A DNA stretch of 64,000 nucleotides from assembly GCA_964630905.1 (NCBI GenBank), contig CAZVWR010000004.1, forward strand, positions 43,709 through 107,708, written 5' to 3'. The first letter of the stretch is position 1, and the number at the start of each line of letters is the position of its first letter. Made by a program: the position numbers and the translations under genes. This DNA comes from JAGOEX01 sp964630905 (GTDB lineage Bacteria; UBP6; UBA1177). Shown here piece by piece: positions 50,801 to 60,370 of the stretch. The notes beneath the pieces were generated by a model. That model did not search any database. It was not told the origin of the DNA and saw only the letters and a list, made by a program, of their open reading frames with translations.

Positions 50801-53209
50801 ATGAAAAAGTCTATTTATTCTGCGATTTTTCTTTTGTCTCTCACGGGTCTTGCGCTTGAAAACGCCCTGACGAGGATTTTCAGCATAACAATGTGGTATC
50901 ATTATGCTTTTATGGCAATATCTGTTGCGATGCTTGGAATGAGTACGGGCGCCGTGAAAGTCTATGTGTCACAGATGGGTTCTCTTTCAAAGGAGAAAAT
51001 AGAGGAGGCAGTTTGTAATTACAGCAGGATGTTCGCCCTTTTTACGATCATTTCGCTTTTTGCACTTCTTTCAATTCCGTTCATTCCCAGACCGACCGGA
51101 GTAGGGATGTTCACGACATGGTTCATTTATTCAATAGCTGCAGCCCCTTTCTATTTTGCCGGAGTTGCCGTTGCTTTGATAATAACGACAAAATATATTG
51201 AAAATGTGAACAGGCTCTATGCTTTTGATCTTGCGGGTGCGGCGGTCGGGTCGGTCCTTTTTTTCCTTATGCTTTCAATTACCGATGCAGTCACATTCGT
51301 AATAATTCTGGCAAGCTCAGGATTTCTGGCATCTTTCTTCATTTCAAGGAAAAGGGTGGACATACTTCTTTTCCTTGCGGTAATTTTTTTAGGGGTATTG
51401 AACCATTCTGAAAAGATATTTAAAATAGAGTGGGCGAAGGTTGAAAAAGGAGTTCTTACTGCAACAGTTGAAAACAATGTAGAGTGGGAAAAATGGACCC
51501 CGTTTTCAAGGATTACGGTCTCTCCGATGGAGGACAATCTCGGTTTCGGATGGGGAATTTCAAGAAGAATGATGGGTCATTATCCCGATTACAGGATCGA
51601 GCAGAAGGCACTGACCATCGATTCAGCAGCAGCGACAGTAATAACAAAAAACCAGATGCCTGTCGAAGGACTCATTCATCTTAAATATGACATAACAAAC
51701 ATCGTTCATCCTCTTTTTCCGAATTCCAGGGTTGGTGTTATAGGAGTAGGCGGCGGCAGGGATATTCTTTCGTCACTTCATTTTAATCAGAAAGAAGTGT
51801 GGGGCATAGAGATAAACGGCAGGATACTTGAGGCAGTGACGGAACATTATTCAGATTACACTTACGACATAAAAAAACTTCCGAATGTTCACCTTGTTGA
51901 AGATGAGGCAAGGAATTTTTTTGAAAAGAATGACATAAAGTTCGACATAATTCAGGCAAGTCTTATCGATTCATGGGCGGCGACGGCATCCGGTGCCTTT
52001 GTTCTGACAGAGAACTCGCTCTATACAGTTGAAGCATGGGTGGCATTCCTGTCAAAACTGTCAGATAACGGTGCTGTGACAATGAGCAGATGGTACTATC
52101 CGAAAAGACCTGGAGAACTTCTGAGGCTAGTTAATCTTGCATATGAAGCACTTCTTAGATCAGGAGTTAAAGAGCCTCATAAACACATCGTTCTTGCCGG
52201 TCTGAATTTTTTTGATCCAGCATCTCCAATTGATGAACAATATGGATCAGGAACCATAGTCGTTTCAAAAAAACCGTTTAAAGAAAACATTGTAGACCGG
52301 TTCATAACGATCTGTGATACATACGGTTTTGAAAAACTTCTTGCCGCAGGGAAAGAGGAAGATTCTGTTTTTAAAGAACTTGTGACACCCGGGAAAAGGG
52401 ACAGCTTCGTTGCAGGATATTCACTTGATATTACCCCTCCGACTGATGACAACCCTTTCTTTTTCAACATGCTCAGACCCCTTTCGGTCTTAAAAGGGGA
52501 CAACATTGAGTCGGAAGGTCCGCTCTCGACCAATCTGATGGCGGTAAAAAATCTTCTTTCGCTCATTGCAATTGTTGTCATTCTCTCAATTTTTCTCATA
52601 ATTGTCCCCCTTATCGCAAAAATGAAGCTTAAAACAAAAGAAGCACTTTTCAACAGACATTCCGGATATTTTGTTTCGATCGGAACAGGGTTCATGCTGA
52701 TTGAGATCGCGCTTATTCAGAAGTTTGCAATATTTCTCGGTCATCCGACATACAGCATACTTGTTGTCCTTTTCACAGTGCTCCTTTTCAGTGGAATAGG
52801 GAGTTTTTTCAGCGGTGCAATATATAAAAAAACAGGAATGAAAGGGCTTTTTGCGATAATAATTCTGACAGTTATTTTCACCGGGTCAACGAACATGTTC
52901 ATTCTGCCGTATCTCTCTTCATGGACAATCATGCCGAGAATTATTTATGGTTTTTCTGTTATGGCCGTTACAGGATTTGTCCTTGGAATGCCTTTTCCCA
53001 CCGGAATGTCACTGCTGAATGAAAAAATGAAAGAACGGGCTCCGTGGCTATGGGGAGTGAACGGTGCGGCAAGTGTTGTAAGTTCGGTTGCGGCAGTTTC
53101 AATTTCTTTATTTTACGGAATTTCAGCGACTTTTTTTACCGGACTTTTTTTCTATTTTACGGCGTTCATTAGCGGAATTCTGATCGAAAAAGATTTTATA
53201 AAAAAATGA
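50801..53209 (+). CDS. Integral membrane protein with spermidine-synthase-like SAM-binding domain
   Basis: An 802-residue protein with three parts. Residues 1-190 form about six helices. A soluble domain at about 230-560 contains VGVIGVGGGRDIL near 313, the Rossmann/SAM motif. WGIEINGRILEAV and VHLVEDEARNFF follow; this is the layout of polyamine aminopropyltransferases. About seven helices lie at 590-800. Such fused forms are common in bacteria, but their substrate is rarely known. The loop FDIIQASLIDSW holds Ser-Leu where classical enzymes have catalytic Asp-x-x-Asp, so polyamine synthesis is doubtful. Its stop overlaps the start of a glycosyltransferase-like gene by 4 bases, so a role in modifying an envelope glycan or lipid is possible. 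Confidence 0.8.
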   Translation: MKKSIYSAIFLLSLTGLALENALTRIFSITMWYHYAFMAISVAMLGMSTGAVKVYVSQMGSLSKEKIEEAVCNYSRMFALFTIISLFALLSIPFIPRPTGVGMFTTWFIYSIAAAPFYFAGVAVALIITTKYIENVNRLYAFDLAGAAVGSVLFFLMLSITDAVTFVIILASSGFLASFFISRKRVDILLFLAVIFLGVLNHSEKIFKIEWAKVEKGVLTATVENNVEWEKWTPFSRITVSPMEDNLGFGWGISRRMMGHYPDYRIEQKALTIDSAAATVITKNQMPVEGLIHLKYDITNIVHPLFPNSRVGVIGVGGGRDILSSLHFNQKEVWGIEINGRILEAVTEHYSDYTYDIKKLPNVHLVEDEARNFFEKNDIKFDIIQASLIDSWAATASGAFVLTENSLYTVEAWVAFLSKLSDNGAVTMSRWYYPKRPGELLRLVNLAYEALLRSGVKEPHKHIVLAGLNFFDPASPIDEQYGSGTIVVSKKPFKENIVDRFITICDTYGFEKLLAAGKEEDSVFKELVTPGKRDSFVAGYSLDITPPTDDNPFFFNMLRPLSVLKGDNIESEGPLSTNLMAVKNLLSLIAIVVILSIFLIIVPLIAKMKLKTKEALFNRHSGYFVSIGTGFMLIEIALIQKFAIFLGHPTYSILVVLFTVLLFSGIGSFFSGAIYKKTGMKGLFAIIILTVIFTGSTNMFILPYLSSWTIMPRIIYGFSVMAVTGFVLGMPFPTGMSLLNEKMKERAPWLWGVNGAASVVSSVAAVSISLFYGISATFFTGLFFYFTAFISGILIEKDFIKK

Positions 53210-55398
53210 GAACGGTTCAGGTTTTCACATCCATATTTATTTTTATCATCTTTTTTGTCTGGAGCTTTAACGGCAGTTACGGTGCTCTGATCAATTTTTA
53301 TTTTCCTTATCTTCCGATATGTTTTTTTGCGGTGCTTGTCCCTTTTTCCATTCCGGGGTTTTCTGAAAAGTTTTTTAAGAGCCTCTCAGCGTTGGAAAAA
53401 TATTCATTTGTTATTTTTCCATCATTCATTTTTATTTTCACCCAGTATGTGTGGCATGATGTGTTTTCAGGGATTCCGCATGTTCAGGATGAAATAAATT
53501 TCAAATACCTTGCAACAGCAATACTTGACGGCTCTCTCACTTCGCCTCTTCATCCTCACTACGAGTTTTTCAGGTTCCTCTATATAATTCCATCAGAATC
53601 AGGAACTTACTCAATTTATGACATCGGTTATCCGATAGTTCTCGCCCCGTTTCTCTATTTCAAAGTTCCGTTTCTGTTAAATCCTCTTCTTTCATCGTTT
53701 TCAATATATTTTTTAGGACGGATAGCACAGGAGCTTTATGACCGACGCACTGCATCACTTTCAATGATGCTTGCATCTTTTTCTCTTTTCCTTTCATCAA
53801 TGGGCGGAACATGGATGAGCCACTCTCTCTGTGCTTTTCTGACACTTGGATCGGTTCTTTTTGCAATAAAAAGTTTAAAAAAAGATTTTGTCAGGAACAC
53901 GATAATATCGGCACTTTTAATATCGGCACTGATGTTCTCAAGACCGCAGAATGCCCTTTTTGTGTTGTTTTCTGTCGTTCTTTTCTATGCGTTTTTTGCC
54001 GGCGGCAGAAATTTTATTAAAAGTATGATAATTTCCGGGTCTATAATTTTTCTTTTTTTCCTTCTTTTTAACTACACGCACTATATCTTTTCAGGAGAAG
54101 TCCTTACCGGTAAACATTCGGTTTACTGGAATATTTCAGAACCTGTTGATGATTGTATGCGGCTTGGACTCGGTAACGGATGCCGTCATGCCACACTGAT
54201 TGATATGCCGGATGAAGGACTCACATTCATCCATGCGGTTTATACGACATATCTGCGGCTTAATCAGCTTGTCTATGGGATGTTCTTTCATCCGCTGATG
54301 TTCATTTTCATCGTCATTCTTTTTCTTTTCAGAACAGATTCTGATAAGTTCAGAAAAGATATTTTCATTCTTTCATGTTTTCTCATCATCTTTTTCACAT
54401 ATTTCTTTTTCTATTTCGATGGAAATGTCTATGGACCGAGATACTATTATGAAGCGGCATTTTTCCTCACGATCCTTGCATCAAGGGGGATAATGCTTTC
54501 TGTGATCAAATTTAACACACAAACAAAAAACCCCCTTTTGCGTCCGGTCAATCTTTTTTCAGTGTTTTTTATTGCCGGAGTGATATTTCAGTTTGTGATT
54601 GCCGCACCGGCATTTTTCAAGCCGCACCGTCTTGCTTTCTGGGGGGCCGACCCTCTTCTTTATAAAGCACTGGAAGAGAAAAATATAAAAAAAGGGGTGG
54701 TTTTCATAAATCCGCACAGTTTTTACAGTTCAGGTACAGCAACGATGAACCTTCATAAAATTGATAAAAACGATCTGATCTTTGCCCGCGATCTGGGTCC
54801 ATTCCAGAACCGCAGACTTATGAATTACTATTCTGACAGGTCGGCATATCTGGCAAATTTTAATAAGCAGTGGTTTGAAGAAAGGCTTCCTGATATTATT
54901 GAACTGAAAAAAGAGGAACTACCTGACATAATGAGTGTCGAACTTGAGGACAAGGAATGGCCGTTAAGCGGAAGTCCTGATTACTGCAATGCCTATCCGG
55001 CATGGAAATATATTGATCAATATGCAGGGTTTGAACTTGAACAGGGACTTACTGCCGGAAGGAAATATTTTTTCTGCAGATTTCTTGATAATTCGCAACA
55101 TTACTCATTCGGACAGTATTTTGAAAAAGAAGGAAGATATACTGTTAAAATACACCATATCAAAACCCCTTTCGGAGCTAAGTTCAGAGTGTCGGCAGGC
55201 GGATCTTCTAATGATGTGAATTTTTCAGATGTTGAGAATACACTGTCAGAAACAGAGTTTGAAATGGATTTTAATAAAGGGATGAACATCATAAAAATTC
55301 AGCCGCTTGATATTAAGGAAAAAAGTTCAGGTTATTTCATCATTGACAGAATAGAATTCCAAATAACTCACCCCCTGACCCCTCTCTTTCAAAAATAG
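53206..55398 (+). CDS. GT-C fold membrane glycosyltransferase (ArnT/PMT, family 39-like)
   Basis: A 730-residue inner-membrane protein. The first periplasmic loop has HVQDEINFKYLA near residue 90, with the acidic pair that is catalytic in GT39/GT83-type enzymes using polyprenyl-phosphate sugars. Some 11 helices follow to about residue 460, and FDGNVYGPRYYYEA near 405 is a typical late loop. The C-terminal 250 residues are hydrophilic and likely periplasmic, with three Cys. The C-terminal residues ITHPLTPLFQK are encoded by a REP-like palindrome (55379-55403). It overlaps the spermidine-synthase-like gene by 4 bases. Acceptor and sugar are unknown. Confidence 0.82.
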   Translation: MRTVQVFTSIFIFIIFFVWSFNGSYGALINFYFPYLPICFFAVLVPFSIPGFSEKFFKSLSALEKYSFVIFPSFIFIFTQYVWHDVFSGIPHVQDEINFKYLATAILDGSLTSPLHPHYEFFRFLYIIPSESGTYSIYDIGYPIVLAPFLYFKVPFLLNPLLSSFSIYFLGRIAQELYDRRTASLSMMLASFSLFLSSMGGTWMSHSLCAFLTLGSVLFAIKSLKKDFVRNTIISALLISALMFSRPQNALFVLFSVVLFYAFFAGGRNFIKSMIISGSIIFLFFLLFNYTHYIFSGEVLTGKHSVYWNISEPVDDCMRLGLGNGCRHATLIDMPDEGLTFIHAVYTTYLRLNQLVYGMFFHPLMFIFIVILFLFRTDSDKFRKDIFILSCFLIIFFTYFFFYFDGNVYGPRYYYEAAFFLTILASRGIMLSVIKFNTQTKNPLLRPVNLFSVFFIAGVIFQFVIAAPAFFKPHRLAFWGADPLLYKALEEKNIKKGVVFINPHSFYSSGTATMNLHKIDKNDLIFARDLGPFQNRRLMNYYSDRSAYLANFNKQWFEERLPDIIELKKEELPDIMSVELEDKEWPLSGSPDYCNAYPAWKYIDQYAGFELEQGLTAGRKYFFCRFLDNSQHYSFGQYFEKEGRYTVKIHHIKTPFGAKFRVSAGGSSNDVNFSDVENTLSETEFEMDFNKGMNIIKIQPLDIKEKSSGYFIIDRIEFQITHPLTPLFQK

Positions 55399-55403
55399 AG
55401 GGG
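55379..55403. repeat. REP-like hairpin overlapping the end of the GT-C gene
   Basis: CCCCTCT (55379-55385) and AGAGGGG (55397-55403) form a 7-base stem over an A/T-rich loop. The preceding ACTCACCCCCTGA resembles widespread intergenic REP-like elements. It covers the stop codon and may also act as a terminator for the convergent genes. Confidence 0.6.
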
Positions 55404-55419
55404 CGAAGATTTTCTTAAA

Positions 55420-57099
55420 TTATTTTTCCTGAGTTCCCGGTTTGCCGGGTCTTGGAAGCCATTTGAAACCGTCAAGAACTACTGTTGAATCCCATGAGTG
55501 GTCATCACCGTAAAAAACAGACCCTACTTCCCAGATAGCAAACCTCAATGTTATTTCTTCACCGGGTTCAACATTTCCTGTTGTTTTAAGCCATCCGGTT
55601 CCACCGCTTGCAGTACAATTTCCAAATACTATTTGAGATTCAAATCCGGTTCCTTCTAACAGCTGGTCACCTTTGCAATATTTTATAAGATCCTTAGGTA
55701 TTCCGGTAAATCCTGTGCAATTTGGATTACAGGCAGTAAAAAGTCCGGCAGGTGCAAGATCAACTCCTACAGGATTTCCATTTGCATCTTTTGCGAGATT
55801 TTTGTCTGTAGGGTTCATAAATTCAGCACCGGGATTTTTATCATTATATGTCGAATCAAGAAGAGTTATGAAAAAGTCGTTGTAGTTGCTGTCACTGCAG
55901 ACATTTGTAGGAAATTCTGTCGACATAAAAAACAGGTTGAACTCAAAAGCCCTTGCATTGGTAGGAACTTTCAGTTTTGCTGTCAGCATTACTGGATCCA
56001 TAACATAGGGGAGTGTTTTTCCGGCACATTGATTTGTGAGACCGCTCTGAGGTGCCTGTCCTCCGCATGATGGTGCTTTGGGAACTTCACAATCAGGCAT
56101 CATATTAATCCAGTCTTCAGGTATTACACTTGCAGTTTTCATGTCACCGGTATCGAGAGTTGCACAACTTGCATCTGCTGTAGGTCTATCCCAATCACCT
56201 GTTGAGAGGATAGAAAGAGCAACGCCCTCCAAAGGAACCATAGCATTGCCAAATTTAGGTTCCACAGCAAAGGTTTTATATTTGTCATCATAATAAGGCA
56301 TCGGTTGACTCAATCTGCTCTTTTTTGAATAACTGTATTCACTATTTCCGCACGCAGCCTTGTTGTCATCAATAGTTTCTGTAGCTGCCGGTCCTGTAAG
56401 CGACAGTTCCGCAGAAACAAGCCCTGCGCACATTCCCATCCCTTTTGCAAGTTTCAGTGCGTTCCCGGGGTAATCATCGACAGCAAGAGCAAGTCCTTCA
56501 TCACATATTGTTTTCTCGTCAACTTCGCCGTTGCAGTTGTCATCAATCATATTGTCGTCAAACTCGTATGCTCCCGGATTGATCCTTTCGGGGTCTCCAA
56601 GGCAGTCCCATGAAGTTTCACAGCAGTCACCGTCACAATATGTGTAACCGTCACCATCTTTATCAACAGCATTTTCAGCAGTCATATCGTCTCCGTCGCA
56701 ATCCTGATCAATTCCGTCTCCGCAAATCTCAGGACCGGGAGTTATCGCTCCGACACATTCGCTCCAGTCTGTTCCGTCAACAACACAGGTTGCTATACCG
56801 GCTTTACATACTCCGACCCCTTTTGAATTGCTTGGTCCTTCATAGCATTCCTTTGTGTCTCCGGGTGTACATTGAACAAAAATACCACCCTCGTCTGTTT
56901 TTTCATTGTCTGATTCAGTTTCTGACCCATCATTGTTTTCAGTTGTGTCTGAATCATTTTTTGTATTGCTGTCATCTTTCGAGTTGTTTTCATCACCCGC
57001 AACATTTTCGTTATCTGTTTCTTCTTCATCTTTAACAGTACAGGAAGAAAATAAAACAAATGAAACCGATACAGCAAGAAGAATTAAAAGCTTTTTCAT
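55420..57099 (-). CDS. Lipoprotein with MopE-like metal-binding motif and choice-of-anchor-L-like domain
   Basis: A 559-residue lipoprotein. The ATG at 57099 follows GGAGG by 5 bases; an ATG at 57132 lies before the signal peptide. Lipobox LFSSC is followed by an Asp/Asn/Glu/Ser linker. Next is a Cys module (CTPGDTKECYEGP, GVGVCKAGIATC), then MopE-type motifs CGDGIDQDCDGDD and DDNCNGEVDE, which bind metal in related proteins. The C-terminal half contains AFEFNLFFMSTEFP and SNYNDFFITLLDS, the pattern of the choice-of-anchor-L domain. It is probably a surface-exposed protein. No enzymatic motif is seen. Confidence 0.83.
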   Translation of the reverse strand: MKKLLILLAVSVSFVLFSSCTVKDEEETDNENVAGDENNSKDDSNTKNDSDTTENNDGSETESDNEKTDEGGIFVQCTPGDTKECYEGPSNSKGVGVCKAGIATCVVDGTDWSECVGAITPGPEICGDGIDQDCDGDDMTAENAVDKDGDGYTYCDGDCCETSWDCLGDPERINPGAYEFDDNMIDDNCNGEVDEKTICDEGLALAVDDYPGNALKLAKGMGMCAGLVSAELSLTGPAATETIDDNKAACGNSEYSYSKKSRLSQPMPYYDDKYKTFAVEPKFGNAMVPLEGVALSILSTGDWDRPTADASCATLDTGDMKTASVIPEDWINMMPDCEVPKAPSCGGQAPQSGLTNQCAGKTLPYVMDPVMLTAKLKVPTNARAFEFNLFFMSTEFPTNVCSDSNYNDFFITLLDSTYNDKNPGAEFMNPTDKNLAKDANGNPVGVDLAPAGLFTACNPNCTGFTGIPKDLIKYCKGDQLLEGTGFESQIVFGNCTASGGTGWLKTTGNVEPGEEITLRFAIWEVGSVFYGDDHSWDSTVVLDGFKWLPRPGKPGTQEK

Positions 57100-57180
57100 T
57101 ATGTCCTCCGGAAAAAATATGTAAAAACACACACTGCTGAATGGAATTATATAAAGAGTTGATGAAATATCAAGGAGATG

Positions 57181-59646
57181 TTAAATACAGGGACTATCCG
57201 CTCTCAAAACTATTCCGTTTTCACCGAAAATGTAAAGATCGCTCTCTGGATCTGCCGCAATTGAATAGATGGGCTCACCGAGAGGATTGTCAACGCTTTC
57301 GATGAAACCCTGAGTTGTCATGTTCTTATAATGATAGATCCATCCTTCACTGCTCATAGAGATAAGAACCTTATCCTGACTGCAAGCCCAGACATCTGTG
57401 AAGCTGTATTCATCATAAAGCGAACTTCTTGCGTCATTTATCCATTTTGTTCCGTCATAGCTGAAAATATAGGCGGTTTTACCATCCGGTGAACTGCCGA
57501 GTATCCAGATGTTGTCAGGGTCAAGTGCAAAAATCCTGTGCATGTTCACTTGTGTTTCTCCTGTCGGTAGTCCGCGGTCGATCAGGTCCTTAGGAAGATT
57601 TGCGACCATCATGTTCCCGTCATACTCCAAAACGATATCTTCTCCCGATGCAATAAATGAGTCGTCATCAAAAAGCCATACAGAATTGATCTTTTTACCC
57701 GAAAGAACAGGTATGTTTATAAAATCGCTATCAGTTTTTAAGTAAATAAATCCGCCGGTCAATGCGGCAATATGTCCTGAATCATTGATCGAGACGCTTG
57801 TCACGGGTGAACCCGTCCCGAGGTCGAAACTGTTTTCAATATTGTCATTTTTAACAACATGGACTGATCCGTCACTTGTTCCAAGGATAATAGACGAGTT
57901 GCCTGCATCAATTGAAGTTATCTCAAAATCGTAATATTTAGAATCCGTCATACCATCCTTAATTGTATAGACAGAATCTCCCCCTGCCGCAATGAAACGG
58001 TCTTTGGCAAAGCGGGACCCGACTGGAATGCCGGAAATACCATCATTTGGAAATGTCCTGATCCTGTTTAAAATTTCATTTTTGTCTGCGAGTGTCACAA
58101 AACAGTTCTCCTTATTGCAGCTGTATTCAAAAGTGAGTTGATCGTTAAATTTCCATTTGACTGAATCATCTGTCTTAGTCATAAATTTATTCCTTTCCGA
58201 CATCATTCCGGTTGTATCAACAGAGTCGGGATCTTTGACTTTTCTTATTGCAAAACCGTTATATTTAAAAAGATCATTTTTGGTTCTGACATATATTTCG
58301 TTTTCGCTCTTTCCGAAAACATCTTCTATTTGAGCTGAAACCGGAAAATAATTCACAGAGTTGGGAAGTATCTGGATCAACATCTTTCCTGCTGAAATAA
58401 ATATACTTGCCGGTGATGCCGCAAAAACGGCTGTCGCCTTGTTTTTAAAAAATCCTTTGTTTGAAGAGAGCTTCTCTCCATCCCACGATGCCAGAAATCC
58501 TGAAGTGCCAAATATTTGAAGAACATTGTTATGAACCTTTAGTCCTTTAATATCCCACGGCAGATCAAAATTCATCACAGTTCCATCAACATTCATTACA
58601 CCGTTTTTTCCGCCTGCGATGATGCTGTTTTTATAATACGATAAAGATGTGTAACCAGAAACATCAAGTTCAGTTTCCGATATTATTGCAGGGTTTTCAT
58701 CAAAAATGACGATCTTTGAAGGGCTACCCTCTTTTTTTACAAGTGCAGCGGCTGATGTGTCGTCAATTACAGCAATAGATTCAACATTTCCTGAAATAGA
58801 AAGGGTTTTCCAGATATCTTTTTTTACCGCAAGAAGATTTTCCCCGCCGGCAAAAACTCTGTTTTCTGAAACCATTACCGACATCATTTTTGTTGCCGTT
58901 TCAAATTCTACTGTCCACACAGTTCCGTCATAATGGAGTATCCCGGCTCTTCCTGCCGCATAAATATCTGATGCACTCTTTCCTGACAATGAATATATTC
59001 CTGATTTAACTGGAGAATAATATTCACCACCATCATCTAAACAGCTTATGAAACCTTTGTCATATTTGAGTAGTGATCCGTCTGTTGCCGATGCCCAGAT
59101 GTTATTTTCATCAAAAGCCGCAATAGAAGAAAAAGTTCCGCCGCTTCTTAACTGATGAGGAATTATGTCAAATAGAGATCCTAATTTGTAATAGACATTA
59201 GCTTCTGTCACAAAGAACATATCACCGTTTTCAATGAAATCTGATGCAACGACCGGATCACCTGTGGGGTAGGGGTTCACCCAGCAGTAACCGTATTTGC
59301 ACACTTCTTTTACGCATTGATTTTTTATGTTTTTAAGTCCGCAGGTCATCTCTTCAGAGCATTTTCCGCAGTCAAGTTCACCTTTTGAAGAAGCGACCAC
59401 ACCGCATTCCGCCTTGAAATAACCGCAATTCTCTTCAAAATCGGGAAACAGCTCCTCATTGTCGGCATCTTCATCATTTTCATCATTTTCATTATCCTGA
59501 CCAAGATCATCAGCATCAGAATCATTCACAGATTCGTCAATCTCCGCCTCATCATTCACAAAATGATCTTCGTCGCTTACCTTTGATTTTCCGTCACTGC
59601 AACTTAAAAGTAATAAAAAAACAAAAAAACTGATAATCAACCGCAT
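57181..59646 (-). CDS. Large lipoprotein with beta-propeller repeats
   Basis: An 821-residue lipoprotein with lipobox LLLSC near residue 16 and an acidic linker (about 20-75). A Cys module CGYFKAECGVV...CGKCSEEMTC follows, then CKYGYCWVNPYP. From residue about 130 the protein shows repeating blade-like units such as ENNIWASATDGSLLKYD, SASDIYAAGRAGILHYDG, NSIIAGGKNGVMNVDG and DNIWILGSSPDGKTAYIFSYDG. These suggest one or two WD/Kelch-like propellers of the ligand-binding or adhesion type. The first 40 residues are nearly identical to those of the lipoprotein at 59735, with the DNA also conserved. Function is unknown. Confidence 0.82.
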   Translation of the reverse strand: MRLIISFFVFLLLLSCSDGKSKVSDEDHFVNDEAEIDESVNDSDADDLGQDNENDENDEDADNEELFPDFEENCGYFKAECGVVASSKGELDCGKCSEEMTCGLKNIKNQCVKEVCKYGYCWVNPYPTGDPVVASDFIENGDMFFVTEANVYYKLGSLFDIIPHQLRSGGTFSSIAAFDENNIWASATDGSLLKYDKGFISCLDDGGEYYSPVKSGIYSLSGKSASDIYAAGRAGILHYDGTVWTVEFETATKMMSVMVSENRVFAGGENLLAVKKDIWKTLSISGNVESIAVIDDTSAAALVKKEGSPSKIVIFDENPAIISETELDVSGYTSLSYYKNSIIAGGKNGVMNVDGTVMNFDLPWDIKGLKVHNNVLQIFGTSGFLASWDGEKLSSNKGFFKNKATAVFAASPASIFISAGKMLIQILPNSVNYFPVSAQIEDVFGKSENEIYVRTKNDLFKYNGFAIRKVKDPDSVDTTGMMSERNKFMTKTDDSVKWKFNDQLTFEYSCNKENCFVTLADKNEILNRIRTFPNDGISGIPVGSRFAKDRFIAAGGDSVYTIKDGMTDSKYYDFEITSIDAGNSSIILGTSDGSVHVVKNDNIENSFDLGTGSPVTSVSINDSGHIAALTGGFIYLKTDSDFINIPVLSGKKINSVWLFDDDSFIASGEDIVLEYDGNMMVANLPKDLIDRGLPTGETQVNMHRIFALDPDNIWILGSSPDGKTAYIFSYDGTKWINDARSSLYDEYSFTDVWACSQDKVLISMSSEGWIYHYKNMTTQGFIESVDNPLGEPIYSIAADPESDLYIFGENGIVLRADSPCI

Positions 59647-59734
59647 AATATCTCCTTAAAAAAAACTGTTAATTAACCAACTTCCCCAAATAATCCGGCA
59701 GGTTGTCAACATCCTTTCTCGGAACATCCCGTCT

Positions 59735-60346
59735 CTACCTCACACATCTGGTGTCAGAATAATTTTCCGTCCTGTAGTGTCTATCAATACTGGCTGTGTA
59801 GAAATTTACATACCATATAATGTCATAGTACTGCAATTCTGAAGAAGACCTGAGTAAATCTGTGCCCCCGAATACACTGTATTTTCCGCTGCTGTCCACA
59901 GGACATCCATCACACGAGATCCCTGAATCTAAATGATCAGGATCTTCTAATTCACACCAAATGTTCTGCCCTGAAGGTTTCGGATATTCAGTCTGTGGGC
60001 AGTTCTGAATAAGAGCTCTGAGCTCCTGTATGTTTGGCATTCTTTCGCCTGAACTTTCTTTGCAATATGACTTTACACACGACCACTCTAAACCTTTATG
60101 TTTGAGTGAAATTGTTGTCCACGAACCGTCAACACATCGTTCAAATGATTCAAAATCAACACAGTTTTTTACAGCACCGTGTTCGCAGGTGTCGGCATCT
60201 TCAGCATCATCAGCATCAGAATCATTCTCAGTTTCGTCAATTTCTGCATCATCATTCACAAATTGGTCTTCATCGTTTGTATTCGATTTGCCGTCACTGC
60301 AACTTAAAAGTAATAAAAAAACGAAAAAACTGATAAACACTCTCAT
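59735..60346 (-). CDS. DUF1566-like (Lcl domain) Cys-rich lipoprotein
   Basis: A 203-residue lipoprotein whose signal peptide, lipobox (LLLSCSDGKS) and acidic linker nearly match those of the downstream 57181 gene. The head starts with a Cys-containing module (CEHGAVKNCVDFESFERC). It then has WSCVKSYC and RMPNIQELRALIQNC, the DUF1566 pattern of a Leu-rich helix with surrounding aromatic residues. Cys spacing suggests several disulfides. It ends TRCVR. DUF1566 domains are found on exported and surface proteins in many bacteria and may bind carbohydrate or protein. Function here is unknown. Confidence 0.78.
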   Translation of the reverse strand: MRVFISFFVFLLLLSCSDGKSNTNDEDQFVNDDAEIDETENDSDADDAEDADTCEHGAVKNCVDFESFERCVDGSWTTISLKHKGLEWSCVKSYCKESSGERMPNIQELRALIQNCPQTEYPKPSGQNIWCELEDPDHLDSGISCDGCPVDSSGKYSVFGGTDLLRSSSELQYYDIIWYVNFYTASIDRHYRTENYSDTRCVR

Positions 60347-60370
60347 GATCTCTCCATATAAAATGTCAAT

